A stretch of 56,760 nt of DNA from Alphaproteobacteria bacterium (GCA_022819905.1 JAJEGJ010000111.1:1-56760); one strand, 5' to 3'; counted from the first letter of the stretch, positions 26,062 through 34,291 are shown. Program-made: numbers and translations. The notes: generated from the letters alone by a model not told the origin.

Positions 26062-26846
26062 CGCCGGGCCCCCACCCGGCCCGGTTCCGTCACGACGACC
26101 GCAATCCGTTCCCGGGTCACGCCGGGCTGCGGGGCGGCGATCCAGACCGCGGCGACCCCGGTCCCGAAGCGTTCGGCCAGCACACCTTCGGCAGCGGCGG
26201 AATCGGCTGCCATGACATGCGCCGTGAACTGCGCCCCGCGCCAGGTCTCGATAGCCCGGTGGCCCGGCCCCGCCGGGTCCGCCTCGACGGCGTAGCCATG
26301 CAGGCCCTCGCGGCGAGCGGCGGCCTGCACCAGCCGGGCCAACTCCGCAACCCTGGTGTCGCGCATCGCGGCGGGCGACGCCTGCAGGTTTGCTTCAGGA
26401 GCGGCGGCGGCATTGCGGATCAGCACCTGGGCCGAGGGCCGGACGTCCGGAATCAGCGAGAGGCGGTAAGTGAATCCCCGCTCGGTGCCGAGGAACAGTG
26501 TGATCGGCAACGGGGCGCCAACCATCCCGTCTGACGCCGGATCCAATGCTTCCACGGGACGGAGATACAGATCACCCGAGACGGCATCGTGCTCGACATC
26601 GAACCCGCCCGGGCTCCGGATGACCCGCCGGATGCGGTCGTCGGCCAGGGCCACGCGACTCACGCCCGTGGCGGAGACTGCCGCCTCCAGCTCGGCATGG
26701 TCCGTCGCCTCCAGCGTCTGGATCGCCGCGGCCGGTCCCGCCAGGGCACCAAACGCGACGCACGCCACCAGGAGTACAGATGCGCGATGGCCGGCGCGGC
26801 GACCGGTGGCAGGCTGTCTGCATGTCGGGTTCCGGTACATGTTCAT
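26058..26846 (-). CDS. traK: Core-complex secretin-like protein TraK (VirB9 family)
   Basis: This 262-residue protein has a signal peptide (ASVLLVACVAFGALAGPAAA). The mature part shows the TraK pattern ALADDRIRRVIRSPGGFDVE, DAVSGDLYLRPVEALDPASD and PITLFLGTERGFTYRLSL, the beta-rich N-terminal domain, followed by a C-terminal domain that contacts TraV and TraB in the outer-membrane core. It overlaps traE by 4 bp and traB by 4 bp. The length is close to F TraK (242 aa). Confidence 0.92.
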   Translation of the reverse strand: MNMYRNPTCRQPATGRRAGHRASVLLVACVAFGALAGPAAAIQTLEATDHAELEAAVSATGVSRVALADDRIRRVIRSPGGFDVEHDAVSGDLYLRPVEALDPASDGMVGAPLPITLFLGTERGFTYRLSLIPDVRPSAQVLIRNAAAAPEANLQASPAAMRDTRVAELARLVQAAARREGLHGYAVEADPAGPGHRAIETWRGAQFTAHVMAADSAAAEGVLAERFGTGVAAVWIAAPQPGVTRERIAVVVTEPGRVGARR

Positions 26847-27394
26847 TCCTCCATCTCCTCGAAGCGCACCAGGCCCATCCGTCCGGCGTCGAGCCGGAAC
26901 GAGAGGCGGTAGCGCCTGTCCTCGCGGGCGGCTTCCTCCCGCCCGATCCAGGTCGCAAGTTCTCCCTCGACGTTGACGGCAAGCGTCTCCGGATCCGCCT
27001 CGATGCGTTTGGGGTAGAACGCCGAGGCCAGGTCGCGACCGGCCATGCGCCGGGCCTCCGACGCCACCCAGGCACTGATCGCGCCCCGCGCCGAGGGGTG
27101 GCTCAGGCGGGCCGCCGCCTCGCGCACGTGCTCCGCGTTCTCCGGCGTCAACGACAGCAGCGTCACCGCCGCCGTCCGCGCCATGTCCTCGAGGTACCGC
27201 TGGCCGGCGCGCCCAGCCCCGACTTCCCAGGCCGGCCCCGTCACCGCGGGCACCAACACCGTGCTCGTCTCGCGCCCGGCGAGGCCGAGCGCCAGGACGA
27301 GATTGGCCGTCATCGAGAGCACCAGCAGGCCAGCGAGCGCCACCCGAGCATCACGGGCACGCCGGAGACCGGTCTCCATCAGCTCGCGTCGCAT
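26843..27394 (-). CDS. traE: Conjugation inner-membrane protein TraE (VirB5/VirB8-like position)
   Basis: This is a 183-residue protein with a single N-terminal membrane helix (VALAGLLVLSMTANLVLAL, about 18-37) and a periplasmic domain. Diagnostic stretches are VGAGRAGQRYLEDMARTAAV, LLSLTPENAEHVREAAARL, ISAWVASEARRMAGRDLASA, FYPKRIEADPETLAVNVEG and LATWIGREEAAREDRRYRL. In F-type systems TraE is essential for pilus assembly. It sits between traL and traK as in F, 7 bp after the traL stop. Confidence 0.92.
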   Translation of the reverse strand: MRRELMETGLRRARDARVALAGLLVLSMTANLVLALGLAGRETSTVLVPAVTGPAWEVGAGRAGQRYLEDMARTAAVTLLSLTPENAEHVREAAARLSHPSARGAISAWVASEARRMAGRDLASAFYPKRIEADPETLAVNVEGELATWIGREEAAREDRRYRLSFRLDAGRMGLVRFEEMEE

Positions 27395-27401
27395 GGCCGT
27401 C

Positions 27402-27695
27402 CTACCCTATGAGTCGGCGTACGTGGCTCGGCGGTGTCGCCCTGAGACGCAGCACGAAATCCGGCAGGAACCAGTAGAGCGCGTAGCGGGCGATATTGGC
27501 CCCGCCGCCCCGTTTGACGCGGCGCAGCAGCAGCCACCCGCCGACGCCGGCCACGAGGCCCGGCACGAACGCGTTGGCGGCGAGGCCCAGAAGCGCCGGG
27601 CCCATCAGCACGGCCGCCTCGTCGACGGTCCAGAACAGCCAGCGCTCCGGATCGTCGAGCCGGCGCGGGATGGCATGGCGGGCGGGATCAGGCAC
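27402..27695 (-). CDS. traL: Conjugation inner-membrane protein TraL
   Basis: This is a 97-residue VirB3-like protein. It begins with the family's DDPERWLFWTVDEAAVLM pattern, then two membrane helices (about 31-47 and 49-60) joined by a short loop, a basic segment RRVKRGGGANIARYALYWFL and a short C-terminus. Small size, composition and place directly after the pilin gene fit F TraL (91 aa). It probably anchors the TraC ATPase at the membrane. Confidence 0.9.
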   Translation of the reverse strand: MPDPARHAIPRRLDDPERWLFWTVDEAAVLMGPALLGLAANAFVPGLVAGVGGWLLLRRVKRGGGANIARYALYWFLPDFVLRLRATPPSHVRRLIG

Positions 27696-27705
27696 GCTCC
27701 CGTCC

Positions 27706-28044
27706 TCAGACGATGGCCGTGCCGACGAGGCCGGTCACGATGCCCGTGCCGGCGCCGGCCGCGACACCCACGCCGACCGCGCCCATCAGCTGCATGGCGT
27801 TGAAACGGAGTACCGAACCCACCAGCGCCGCGCCCACTGCGAGCGCCGCCGCGAGCTGCCCGCCGGTGCCCGAGACCATGTCGGTCACGGTGTCGAGCGG
27901 GGCGTCGAAAGTCGTGTCGGTGGTGGCGAACGCCAGATCGATCCCGAGGAACACGAGGAAGAGCGCCACGATCGCGAGAGTTGCCATCCTGACCAGGCGA
28001 TCCCGGCGGCTCCCCGGCGCCGACGGGACGCGGAAACCCATCAA
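27706..28044 (-). CDS. traA: F-type pilin TraA-like protein
   Basis: This 112-residue protein starts at an ATG overlapping the regulator stop (ATGA). A long signal-type leader (LVRMATLAIVALFLVFLGIDLAFA) ends in Ala, suggesting cleavage near residue 40. The mature 70 or so residues have two hydrophobic helices (GGQLAAALAVGAALVGSVLR and MQLMGAVGVGVAAGAGTGIV) separated by a short polar loop, the two-helix pilin architecture. Position immediately upstream of traL supports it as the structural pilin. Primary sequence of pilins is poorly conserved, so the call rests on architecture and context. Confidence 0.85.
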   Translation of the reverse strand: MMGFRVPSAPGSRRDRLVRMATLAIVALFLVFLGIDLAFATTDTTFDAPLDTVTDMVSGTGGQLAAALAVGAALVGSVLRFNAMQLMGAVGVGVAAGAGTGIVTGLVGTAIV

Positions 28045-28757
28045 GCCACCCTCCGGGGCTCAATGTCCTCCTCGGGCGTCGAACTTACCCTGCGCTCAGT
28101 GGCCCAGCGCTCAAGATCGATCTGGCGGTACAGAACCCGACCGCCAAAGCGGTGGAAGTCGGGTCCGCCACCACTCACCCGGTAGCGATCCAGCGTGCGA
28201 GGCGACAGTCCCAAATAGGCTGCCGCACGGCGCGTGCTGAGATAATTTCCCTCGTGGTTCATCTTGCTGGTTTCTCCAGGTTGTGTGAATGCGGGTCCGG
28301 CCGGAGCATCGGTATCGGCGTGCGGCGCGAGCAGCGGGTTTCCCGCCACAGCCTCGTGCATAGCCCTGAGGCATGAGTCGTCGGCCCGCGCACCCATCCA
28401 GGCCCGCACCCGGTCCACGGTCTCGAGCCGGAAGGAGCCGCCCTTGCGCAGCCGCTTGACGAAGGAGAAGTCCCCCGTCGTCTCTTGACCGAGCACGTAC
28501 GCCTTCGCACCACGGTGACAAAGGAAGGCCTCGACCTCGCGCCGGAAGGCAGGACCGATGGTCGGCTCACCCATGAAGGCAAGCACTCGATCGGCGGTCC
28601 GCAGGCCGATCCGCCGGCCTCGATCAACCGACGCGACGAAGCCGGGGTCACCAAGGACTTTCCGTCCAAAGTGCCGCCCGCTGATCCCACGCTGAGTCAG
28701 GTATGCGCGTAGTGCGGTACGGAACTGATCTTCCAAGCGTCTCATAACTAAGAACAT
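28041..28757 (-). CDS. Conjugation-operon regulator with duplicated helix-turn-helix-like repeat and MerR/excisionase-type C-terminus
   Basis: This is a 238-residue protein, first gene of the tra operon. An internal duplication is visible: FVASVDRGRRIGLRTADRVL with its following AFMG (about residues 40-62) matches FSFVKRLRKGGSFRLETVDR with its following VRAWMG (about 97-122). A linker leads to a third DNA-binding unit at 170-225: NYLSTRRAAAYLGLSPRTLD, then RYRVSGGGPDFHRFGGRVLY, the HTH_17/excisionase pattern. ATG 28745 (codon 5) is a plausible alternative start because a direct repeat of AGAACA lies across the first ATG. It probably controls transcription of the conjugation genes, and autoregulation is inferred. 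Confidence 0.75.
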   Translation of the reverse strand: MFLVMRRLEDQFRTALRAYLTQRGISGRHFGRKVLGDPGFVASVDRGRRIGLRTADRVLAFMGEPTIGPAFRREVEAFLCHRGAKAYVLGQETTGDFSFVKRLRKGGSFRLETVDRVRAWMGARADDSCLRAMHEAVAGNPLLAPHADTDAPAGPAFTQPGETSKMNHEGNYLSTRRAAAYLGLSPRTLDRYRVSGGGPDFHRFGGRVLYRQIDLERWATERRVSSTPEEDIEPRRVA

Positions 28758-28767
28758 AAATAGAACA
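28751..28767. promoter_or_regulatory. Direct repeat AGAACA x2, candidate operator of the conjugation operon
   Basis: AGAACA occurs at 28751-28756 and 28762-28767, exactly 11 bp apart (one helical turn), in an AT-rich patch that contrasts with the GC-rich surroundings. It overlaps the first possible start codon of the operon's regulator and sits just upstream of the second ATG. A promoter is expected here because nothing upstream on this strand is intact. The -35/-10 elements are not clear enough to mark. Confidence 0.45.
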
Positions 28768-28954
28768 AATATCGTCTACAACAGGCTTTAGTTAGGTGAC
28801 TTCCTGCACGGACCGCCTTCTGCGCGAAGGAGGGTGTTTTTGCCCGACGTAGCGGGGGGAGTTCCTGCATGCGTCGCACCGGCATCGCGACGCCATCCCC
28901 GGACAGATCCTGCCGGCCTTCCTAGCCGTCCGGCTTTGGCGGGTTGCCTATCCG

Positions 28955-29165
28955 CGCTTGCATCCGTTCACTTCATGCCGACCGGGACCTCTTGGCTGAA
29001 CCAGAACAAGCGCTGTTGCGCGCTCTCGACCGAGATAGAACTCGGGCGCAGAGTTCATCATTCGACTCAGGAACTTGAACAAACCGTCCGCTGCTACGAC
29101 GACCCTTCCAATGGATCAAGTCCGCCGCCGACCTTCTCGCCACAATCAATCGCTTCTGGCTGCCC
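28955..29165 (+). pseudogene. Remnant of an IS630-family transposase C-terminus
   Basis: One frame reads SVHFMPTGTSWLNQ and ELGRRVHHSTQELEQTVRCY, the recognisable end of IS630-type DDE transposases (PTxxSWLNQVE..., RRGVHRST.ELE). About 40 residues on, the family's next block appears in a different frame near 29112-29155 as WIKSAADLLATINRF. So there is at least one frameshift, the N-terminal two thirds are missing, and several consensus residues have changed. It is not functional. It marks an old insertion just outside the conjugation operon. Confidence 0.75.
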
Positions 29166-29559
29166 ACCCTTGATGGTGCAGCACAACAGAAGAAAATCGC
29201 CGGGGCTTCAGAAGCGGCACACCAAGGATGAAGTGGATGCCTCGGCCGAAAGTGGCATCCTGTCGATCTCTAAGCTCAACTGCATCCTGCTTTCCGATAC
29301 TCACTTACTGAGGTGCAACTATTGTCCAATCAGCCCCATATTTTCGGTTCCCGTTCGGCGCCGGATGCCATCGGCGTGGATGTGCTTCTGCGTTAGGTAA
29401 TAATCGTTTTGGGTTGGTAGTGGGGCCGTGGAAGCCCTTCGGGTGCCGCTGCCGGCACTGGTTGACCAAAGTCGTCCGAAGCTCAAAAGGAAAGACTTCA
29501 GCGCGGCTTGAGCTAGTCGTCCCCTCCCCTTCTGCAGGGAGCCGGAGTTCTTCGAGTGT
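29166..29559. other. Gene-free stretch after the transposase remnant
   Basis: There is nothing convincing on either strand. Composition is more AT-rich than the flanks. The first 40-50 bp could still be the decayed 3' end of the IS630-type gene in the shifted frame. Confidence 0.4.
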
Positions 29560-30432
29560 CTATCTGCGCAATAGCCCTTTAAGGCGCTGCACGATTGGCC
29601 TCCGGCACGCATCACAGAAATCGCGAAAACCACGGAGGCCTTCCGGCAGGGAGAGCCAATCTCCCAGCTCCTGCTCTCGCGCGTAGCCGTCTCGGTGGCG
29701 ATTATCCGTGAAGGCGTCCGACTCCATCCATTGACGCGGAGACATCGTCGATTTTTTTCTCGTTTTCCCGGCCACGGAGCAGCTGCAGAATGGACAGCCG
29801 GTTTATGCCATCTGAGATGTACTTGCGGTCGGGGTCGCCCAAACCGGCCCGGTCCATCTTCGCCGCCGTCACCTGCGCGCGCGGGAAGACATGGTCGATG
29901 TGAAAAACATGGTTCGCGGTATCAACATGAAACAGTAGCGCCAACAGCGAATATGCCGACCGGTCGCCATAGGACGTGTCGGCGAGATACTCTATCTCCT
30001 CGTCGGTGAAGGCCGTGCTTCTGGTGGTGCGGGCCATCGCGGATGCGACGGCATCGCCGTCGAACCCGGCGCCACAATGTTCCTGTATGGCGATGCGGGC
30101 ACGGGCAAGCAAAACGTCGCTGCTCGCCCAGAGGCCGCGCTTGACCTGCACTGTCATCAGCCATCAGCGGACGGCACCACGGTCTTCGCAGCTGTCCGGC
30201 GCTTCGAGGAAGCGATTGCGGGCGGGGCGGCGGCTGAGAGAGTAGGCGATCATCATCACCGCGTTCTGTTTGCCGAAGCTCATGCCCGAGATGCCGAACG
30301 ACGAGTTCAGCCGAACCGCTGTCGTCAGCGACTCCGTTGTCAGGTCCCAGTTCCTCTCGACGGTCTTGATGTTGCATAAAGGGTGCGGGGCTCGGGAACG
30401 ATCGGCGTAACCACGTCATGGTTGGCAGACAT
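29560..30432 (-). pseudogene. Broken DUF262/DUF1524 (GmrSD-like) protein gene
   Basis: Three frames on the minus strand together spell the C-terminal part of a DUF262-DUF1524 protein. From 30375 down: TVERNWDLTTESLTTAVRLN, then GISGMSFGKQNAVMM. An in-frame TGA at 30164-30166 follows. Then MTVQVKRGLWASSDVLLARA and HIDHVFPRAQ, the HNH motif of DUF1524, with the end of the frame at 29702. Around 29750, a run of A bases, the frame must shift to continue as MSPRQWMESDAFTDNRHRD and GLRGFRDFCDACRRPIVQRL to 29560. A start-like MSANHDVVTPIVPEP at 30432 is out of frame with the rest, and the N-terminal DUF262 domain is absent. Such proteins include restriction enzymes against modified DNA. Confidence 0.8.
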
Positions 30433-30664
30433 CTGAAGGTCCCCTGTTGCGGATTAGCAGGCGCAGGACCGTAACGCCCAACCCTGCCCGGGCCTCGTAG
30501 GATCCATAGTGCCGTCCGGAAGCCGCGCGGCCGGTGCAGCCGCTCAGGCGCCGCTTGGGCCAACCGCCAGCCAGATAACGGTTGCATGGCCCGGACGCCT
30601 GAGAAGGTCGGAAGCGGGTGACGTCCACTTTGCGAATCTGCACCGGCTTCGGACCAAGGGCTAG

Positions 30665-30889
30665 AAGCGCGTCGCCATTGGTAGTGGCCGCGGGCGGGAA
30701 GACGGCTACGTCCGCCCCTACACCGGGCGCGAATACGGCACCGCTGAGGCGCCGCTCAAGGTGCTCACGATGGCCATGCAGATGACGTTCCACCCAGACT
30801 GGCGGACTGCGCATTCGCGCGTCCTGGTGCGCAAGGATCCCGAGATGCCGGATTTGGCGCTGGGCACTCTGTCCCACTACGATCCCTGA
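30665..30889 (+). pseudogene. Fragment with possible phage-protein character, no start codon
   Basis: The frame after a TAG at 30662-30664 encodes 74 residues with good protein character but no start: EDGYVRPYTGREYGTAEAPL, KVLTMAMQMTFHPDWR, RKDPEMPDLALGTLSHYDP. The pattern of a Met-rich helix followed by DPE...LGxL resembles C-termini of phage head-morphogenesis-type proteins, but I hold that only as a weak resemblance. It ends 1 bp before the next frame. The 5' part of the gene is gone. Confidence 0.4.
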
Positions 30890-31243
30890 ATGGCCGTGCA
30901 CACCATCATGATTCCCGACTGGCTGAGGGGCGACGAGCTTCGTTCGATCGTCTGGGACGACAAGGCCGGGACGGTCGCGGGCACGCACAGCCAGGTGGCG
31001 GATATCCAGCGCGTATTCGACGCGCCGAAGCCGGTCACGATCGGCGACCCCGGCGGCACGTGGGATCTTCTAGATCCGGCGCACGACGCGCGGGAGTTCC
31101 TGACGATGCTGGGTGACTTCTACTGGCCGGCCTTGCGGGAGCCATTGCGCTCGACGCTGCCCGCGGTGTTCGACGGCCTAAAACCCCTTGAGGCCGACCC
31201 AGACGAGATCCTCTACAACGCGGACGGCTCGATCCTAGTCTAG
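30890..31243 (+). CDS. Hypothetical acidic protein
   Basis: This 117-residue frame from ATG 30890 directly follows the upstream fragment's stop. It is acidic with protein-like composition: MAVHTIMIPDWLRGDELRSI, VWDDKAGTVAGTHSQVADIQ, DLLDPAHDAREFLTMLGDFY, then LEADPDEILYNADGSILV at the end. I do not recognise a family. There is no signal peptide or membrane helix. Being coupled to a truncated gene, it may be a survivor of the same decayed phage or island operon. Confidence 0.5.
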   Translation: MAVHTIMIPDWLRGDELRSIVWDDKAGTVAGTHSQVADIQRVFDAPKPVTIGDPGGTWDLLDPAHDAREFLTMLGDFYWPALREPLRSTLPAVFDGLKPLEADPDEILYNADGSILV

Positions 31244-31895
31244 GACACCAGTTGCAACGCCCGCCACAGGGCTGCTACGACGAACACGATCAGAACAGCC
31301 AGAACGGCCAGGCAGACCGGAACAACTCCGTTTGCCAGCCATTTTGAGAACTTGCGTCTGCGCAAATTGGCCACGCCGAGTTTCCCGTTCGAGGCGCTCC
31401 ATCCAGCGGCGGCGCGGCGACTGTAGCAGCCATTCGTTTCTTCGGCGATTCAGGGGGCCGAATTGCCGACAAATATCCCGGCATTCATGCTCGTTGCAAC
31501 ACCGAGAAAACGATGTTGACAGGCCGTTTTCGCCGAAAACGTGCAATTGCCGCTTTTTTGATCCACGCTGCGGGCGGCCATCGCGCCGCAAAGCAGCCTA
31601 TTTCAACGGTTTCGTCCGGAATTATCCGGTGTCTTCCGAAGTGCAAAGACTTATGTCGCCCCCGTAGCGGGATAGGAGACGCCTTGCGGCGGTTGGTGGA
31701 GACCCCTACCGCAAACCTCTCGGTCCGCTGCTGGTAACCAGGGACGATGACCGAAACCAGATGCCGATCCGTGGAGATCGGCTATGAGGTCTAGCAACTC
31801 ATCATGCATGAAAAGCGCGGCTTCGACTGGCCCACAACGAAGCCCTAAGCTCGGCTACACCGCCGGACAAGTCCATAGTTGTGGGCCTGCGTCAG
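31244..31895. other. 650 bp without a convincing gene
   Basis: A short minus-strand frame at 31240-31374 (GTG start, 44 codons) ends in a strongly hydrophobic helix, VVPVCLAVLAVLIVFVVAAL. The protein-like sequence just upstream of it (EWLLQSPRRRWMERLERETR) lies in another frame, so this may be a frameshifted small membrane protein gene. The rest, including 31675-31890, shows only short broken frames. Confidence 0.35.
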
Positions 31896-32159
31896 CTAAG
31901 CAGCTGCCTTCAGACCAGTAGCTAGCGGGCGCGCCGCAAGCCAGGCCTCCAACTCGCTCTCGCGCCAGCGAACGGCGCGCTGTCCAACTCGCTGGGGCAA
32001 CGGAAAGTCGCCTTCGCGCATCAATCGATAAATTGTGGAACGACTCATGCCGGTTCGCTGTTCGACTTCTTCTCGGCGCAGCATCCGGTCTACTGTCTGC
32101 ACGGGACAACTCCTCACGATTTCATCTGGCGCAAGGACAATACTGGCCATGTATACCAT
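31896..32159 (-). CDS. AlpA-family DNA-binding regulator
   Basis: The frame gives 87 residues. The functional core is residues 26-75: MLRREEVEQRTGMSRSTIYR, LMREGDFPLPQRVGQRAVRW and RESELEAWLAARP, which is the AlpA/Phage_AlpA winged-helix pattern almost in full. Translation may start at the internal Met26 instead of ATG 32159. AlpA proteins activate excision or integrase genes of P4-like islands, and this gene stands 460 bp from such an integrase on the same strand, a standard pairing. Confidence 0.9.
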   Translation of the reverse strand: MVYMASIVLAPDEIVRSCPVQTVDRMLRREEVEQRTGMSRSTIYRLMREGDFPLPQRVGQRAVRWRESELEAWLAARPLATGLKAAA

Positions 32160-32619
32160 TTGTCAAACAACATGTTAGGTGATTTCCACGCTTCCAGTGT
32201 TGAGCGCATTAGGTAGCAGACAATCGTACCACTCGGCGCGCGCTGGCCGGGCTGTTCCACAACGTCGGAGCGGACCGCGAGAATTTGATTCTGTCCAGTG
32301 CCGCATTAGTGCGCGGAGGCCCGTACCACGGTCCGCGCATCGTGGCCGCCGGCACTAATTCCATGACAATGTGAAGTGTGCTCGGGAAGACCAAGTCCGT
32401 TAAAGAACCCTCGTGGGCATCGGATTCGGCCAGAGCGGGAGAGGAGGGCAAACCTTGCCCGGCCCGGCAAGGCTGGAATGTGGGAGAAAACGCGGGACGA
32501 GTGTGAGAACGGAGCAGCGGCGTTAGTGACGTCAGCATCTTTGAGACGTAGTTCAGTATCTGCCGGGCGCGCTGGACTGCATCGCTTGCCACAATGCCCC
32601 GGGGGGGGGTTCTTGCAGT
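32160..32619. other. Gap between AlpA and the integrase
   Basis: About 460 bp separate the integrase stop from the AlpA start. No gene is seen. A CCCC followed by nine consecutive G at about 32597-32609 lies just past the integrase stop and could be slip-prone or structured. An AT-rich patch near 32150-32185 upstream of AlpA may contain its promoter. Confidence 0.4.
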
Positions 32620-33801
32620 TCACCGGAACGCCAACACCTTTGCAGGACTGCCGGTCACGTAATCGCCCCATCGCTGCATCAGATTCCGCCGTCGGTTCCG
32701 GTAGTCACTCCGCGAATAGGCTCGTTCAGTGGAATCGGGGACTCGATGAGCGAGCGCAGCCTCCATGATTGCGTGCGGAGTTGACGTGCGCTCGCTTGCC
32801 CACGTCCTGAACGTGGCCCGGAACCCGTGCACGGTTGCTCGGTCAGCCAAACCTACCGTCCTGAGAACCTTGGTCAGGGTGGCGTCGCTAAGGGCCCGGC
32901 CCGGTTTGGAAGGAGACGGAAACACTAGGTCTGAACTGGTTTCACGCAGATTCTCGGCTTCTCTCAAAACAGACATCGCTGCATTCGACAACGGGACAAC
33001 GTGATCTACGGCCGATTTCATGCGTTCGGCCGGGATGCGCCATTCACGCGCCTCATGATCGATTTCGGCCCACCTAGCACCTCGAGCTTCGCCACTCCGC
33101 GTCACAGTGAGAACCACCCATCGAAGACACAGCTTGGCCGACAGGCCCGCCCCCGAACTTTCGACGGTTTCCAGCGCCATACCAACTTCCTGGTACGGCA
33201 ACGCTCGAAAATGAGCCTGGACCGACTTTTGTGTTGGCAATGCCCCGCTAATGGCATCCCCTGCCAGATTATGCTCGACATAGCCATGGGCCTGTGCCCA
33301 TGACAGGACCGCCCGGATCCGCTGTCGAACCTTCCGGCCTGTTTCCGGCTTGTTGGTCCAAATCGGCGTCAGAATCCGCAGAAGGTGTTCACGGTTGATT
33401 TGGTCGACGCGAATGCTTCCGACTGACTGAAAGGCATAACGCTCCAACGACTGCATCCAGTTCGCGGTCGCCTTGGCATTGCGCCATCGGGTCTTGTTCG
33501 CCTCGAACGTACGTTCAGCAGCCTCCCGAAATGTCGGGGTCGCCGCCTTCCGCTTATCCGCTAGCGGGTCACCCCCTTCGGCGATCAACGTGCGGTTGGC
33601 TGCCGCCAATCGTCTCGCCTTGGCAAGGCTGATCGTTGGGTACGCACCCAGTCCGATATCACATCGACGACCCGCGATCATGACCCTTTGCACCCAACTT
33701 TTGGTGCCACCCGGGGTGATAAACAGGTAAAGGGTCGCCCCGTCACCATGCCTGCCGGGAGCGGTCAAGGCATTGATTCGCGCAACGGTAAGCTTCGACA
33801 C
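32620..33801 (-). CDS. P4-type integrase (tRNA-Phe-associated genomic island)
   Basis: This is a complete 393-residue tyrosine recombinase. It has a DUF4102 arm-binding domain (GRHGDGATLYLFITPGGTKS, IGLGAYPTISLAKARRLA), a core-binding domain (WMQSLERYAFQSVGSIRVDQ) and a catalytic domain with Arg in VTRSGEARGARW, HGFRATFRTWASE as the HxxR box, ALAHRV and the tyrosine in ERAYSRSDY. It lies 140 bp from the 3' end of tRNA-Phe, the usual arrangement for an integrase inserting into that gene. The island it controls therefore extends leftward. Whether that is the whole 1-33.9 kb stretch or only a smaller island is not decidable from the window. Confidence 0.95.
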   Translation of the reverse strand: MSKLTVARINALTAPGRHGDGATLYLFITPGGTKSWVQRVMIAGRRCDIGLGAYPTISLAKARRLAAANRTLIAEGGDPLADKRKAATPTFREAAERTFEANKTRWRNAKATANWMQSLERYAFQSVGSIRVDQINREHLLRILTPIWTNKPETGRKVRQRIRAVLSWAQAHGYVEHNLAGDAISGALPTQKSVQAHFRALPYQEVGMALETVESSGAGLSAKLCLRWVVLTVTRSGEARGARWAEIDHEAREWRIPAERMKSAVDHVVPLSNAAMSVLREAENLRETSSDLVFPSPSKPGRALSDATLTKVLRTVGLADRATVHGFRATFRTWASERTSTPHAIMEAALAHRVPDSTERAYSRSDYRNRRRNLMQRWGDYVTGSPAKVLAFR

Positions 33802-33941
33802 GAGTTATTCCCACAAATATTCCCACACTCTGAGTGGGAAGATACAAGAATGTGAGGGAATATGCAAGCCGCCTAGGAGAGTATATTTCTATATAAACAA
33901 GGCGTTTACGGGGTCTCAAGAGAATGTTCTGGAACAGGCGG

Positions 33942-34017
33942 TGGTGCCCAGGGGAGGAATCGAACCACCGACACCGCGATTTTCAGTCGCGTGCTCTACC
34001 AACTGAGCTACCTGGGC
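33942..34017 (-). tRNA. tRNA-Phe(GAA), probable island attachment site
   Basis: This 76-nt gene includes the encoded CCA (33942-33944 complement). The acceptor stem GCCCAGG pairs with CCTGGGC, the D-arm stem is GCTC/GAGC, and the anticodon loop reads CTGAAAA with GAA. The T loop is TTCGATT. The T stem GGTGG/CCTCC has one U-U mismatch at 51:63. The 3' half faces the P4-type integrase, so the 3' end is the likely att core shared with a second copy at the far end of the island. I found no second copy in the window. YacG and maf on the other side are ordinary chromosomal neighbours. Confidence 0.95.
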
Positions 34018-34069
34018 GCGGCCCCCGTATACGGGATCAGGACGGGTCCTGTCTAGGCCGACGTTACCT

Positions 34070-34291
34070 TCACGAATCGTCGCCCGGGTCGTCCGCACCC
34101 GGGATCACGTAGCCGCCGCTCAACCACCGGTGGAGATCCACCTGGCGGCAGCGGACGCTGCAAAACGGGGCCTCCCCGGGATCGGCCGGCCGCCGACAGA
34201 CCGGACATGGCGGATGTGGTTGCGGCACGGCTTGACCAGACCCTCGTCCGCCTACCGGAGCACCGCCGCCCTGCTCGTTCCGGTTGGTCAC
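34070..34291 (-). CDS. yacG: DNA gyrase inhibitor/zinc protein YacG
   Basis: This is a 73-residue protein starting at GTG 34291, which overlaps the maf stop (GTGA). A longer frame is antisense-like and rejected. The zinc site is CPVC (about 30-33) and FCSVRC (about 43-48), followed by the diagnostic [17 protein letters not shown]. YacG binds one zinc and inhibits gyrase in E. coli. The Gly-rich N-terminus is longer than usual. Neighbouring tRNA-Phe supports the chromosomal context. Confidence 0.93.
   Translation of the reverse strand: MTNRNEQGGGAPVGGRGSGQAVPQPHPPCPVCRRPADPGEAPFCSVRCRQVDLHRWLSGGYVIPGADDPGDDS

Noticed and set aside
32597-32609. Run of nine G as a phase-variable switch
   Set aside because: It lies just beyond the integrase stop and not in a promoter or reading frame I can support.
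33942-33970. Second copy of the tRNA-Phe 3' end inside the window
   Set aside because: I looked for the TGGTGCCCAGGGGAGGAAT block elsewhere to the left and did not see one. The partner att is probably outside the window.
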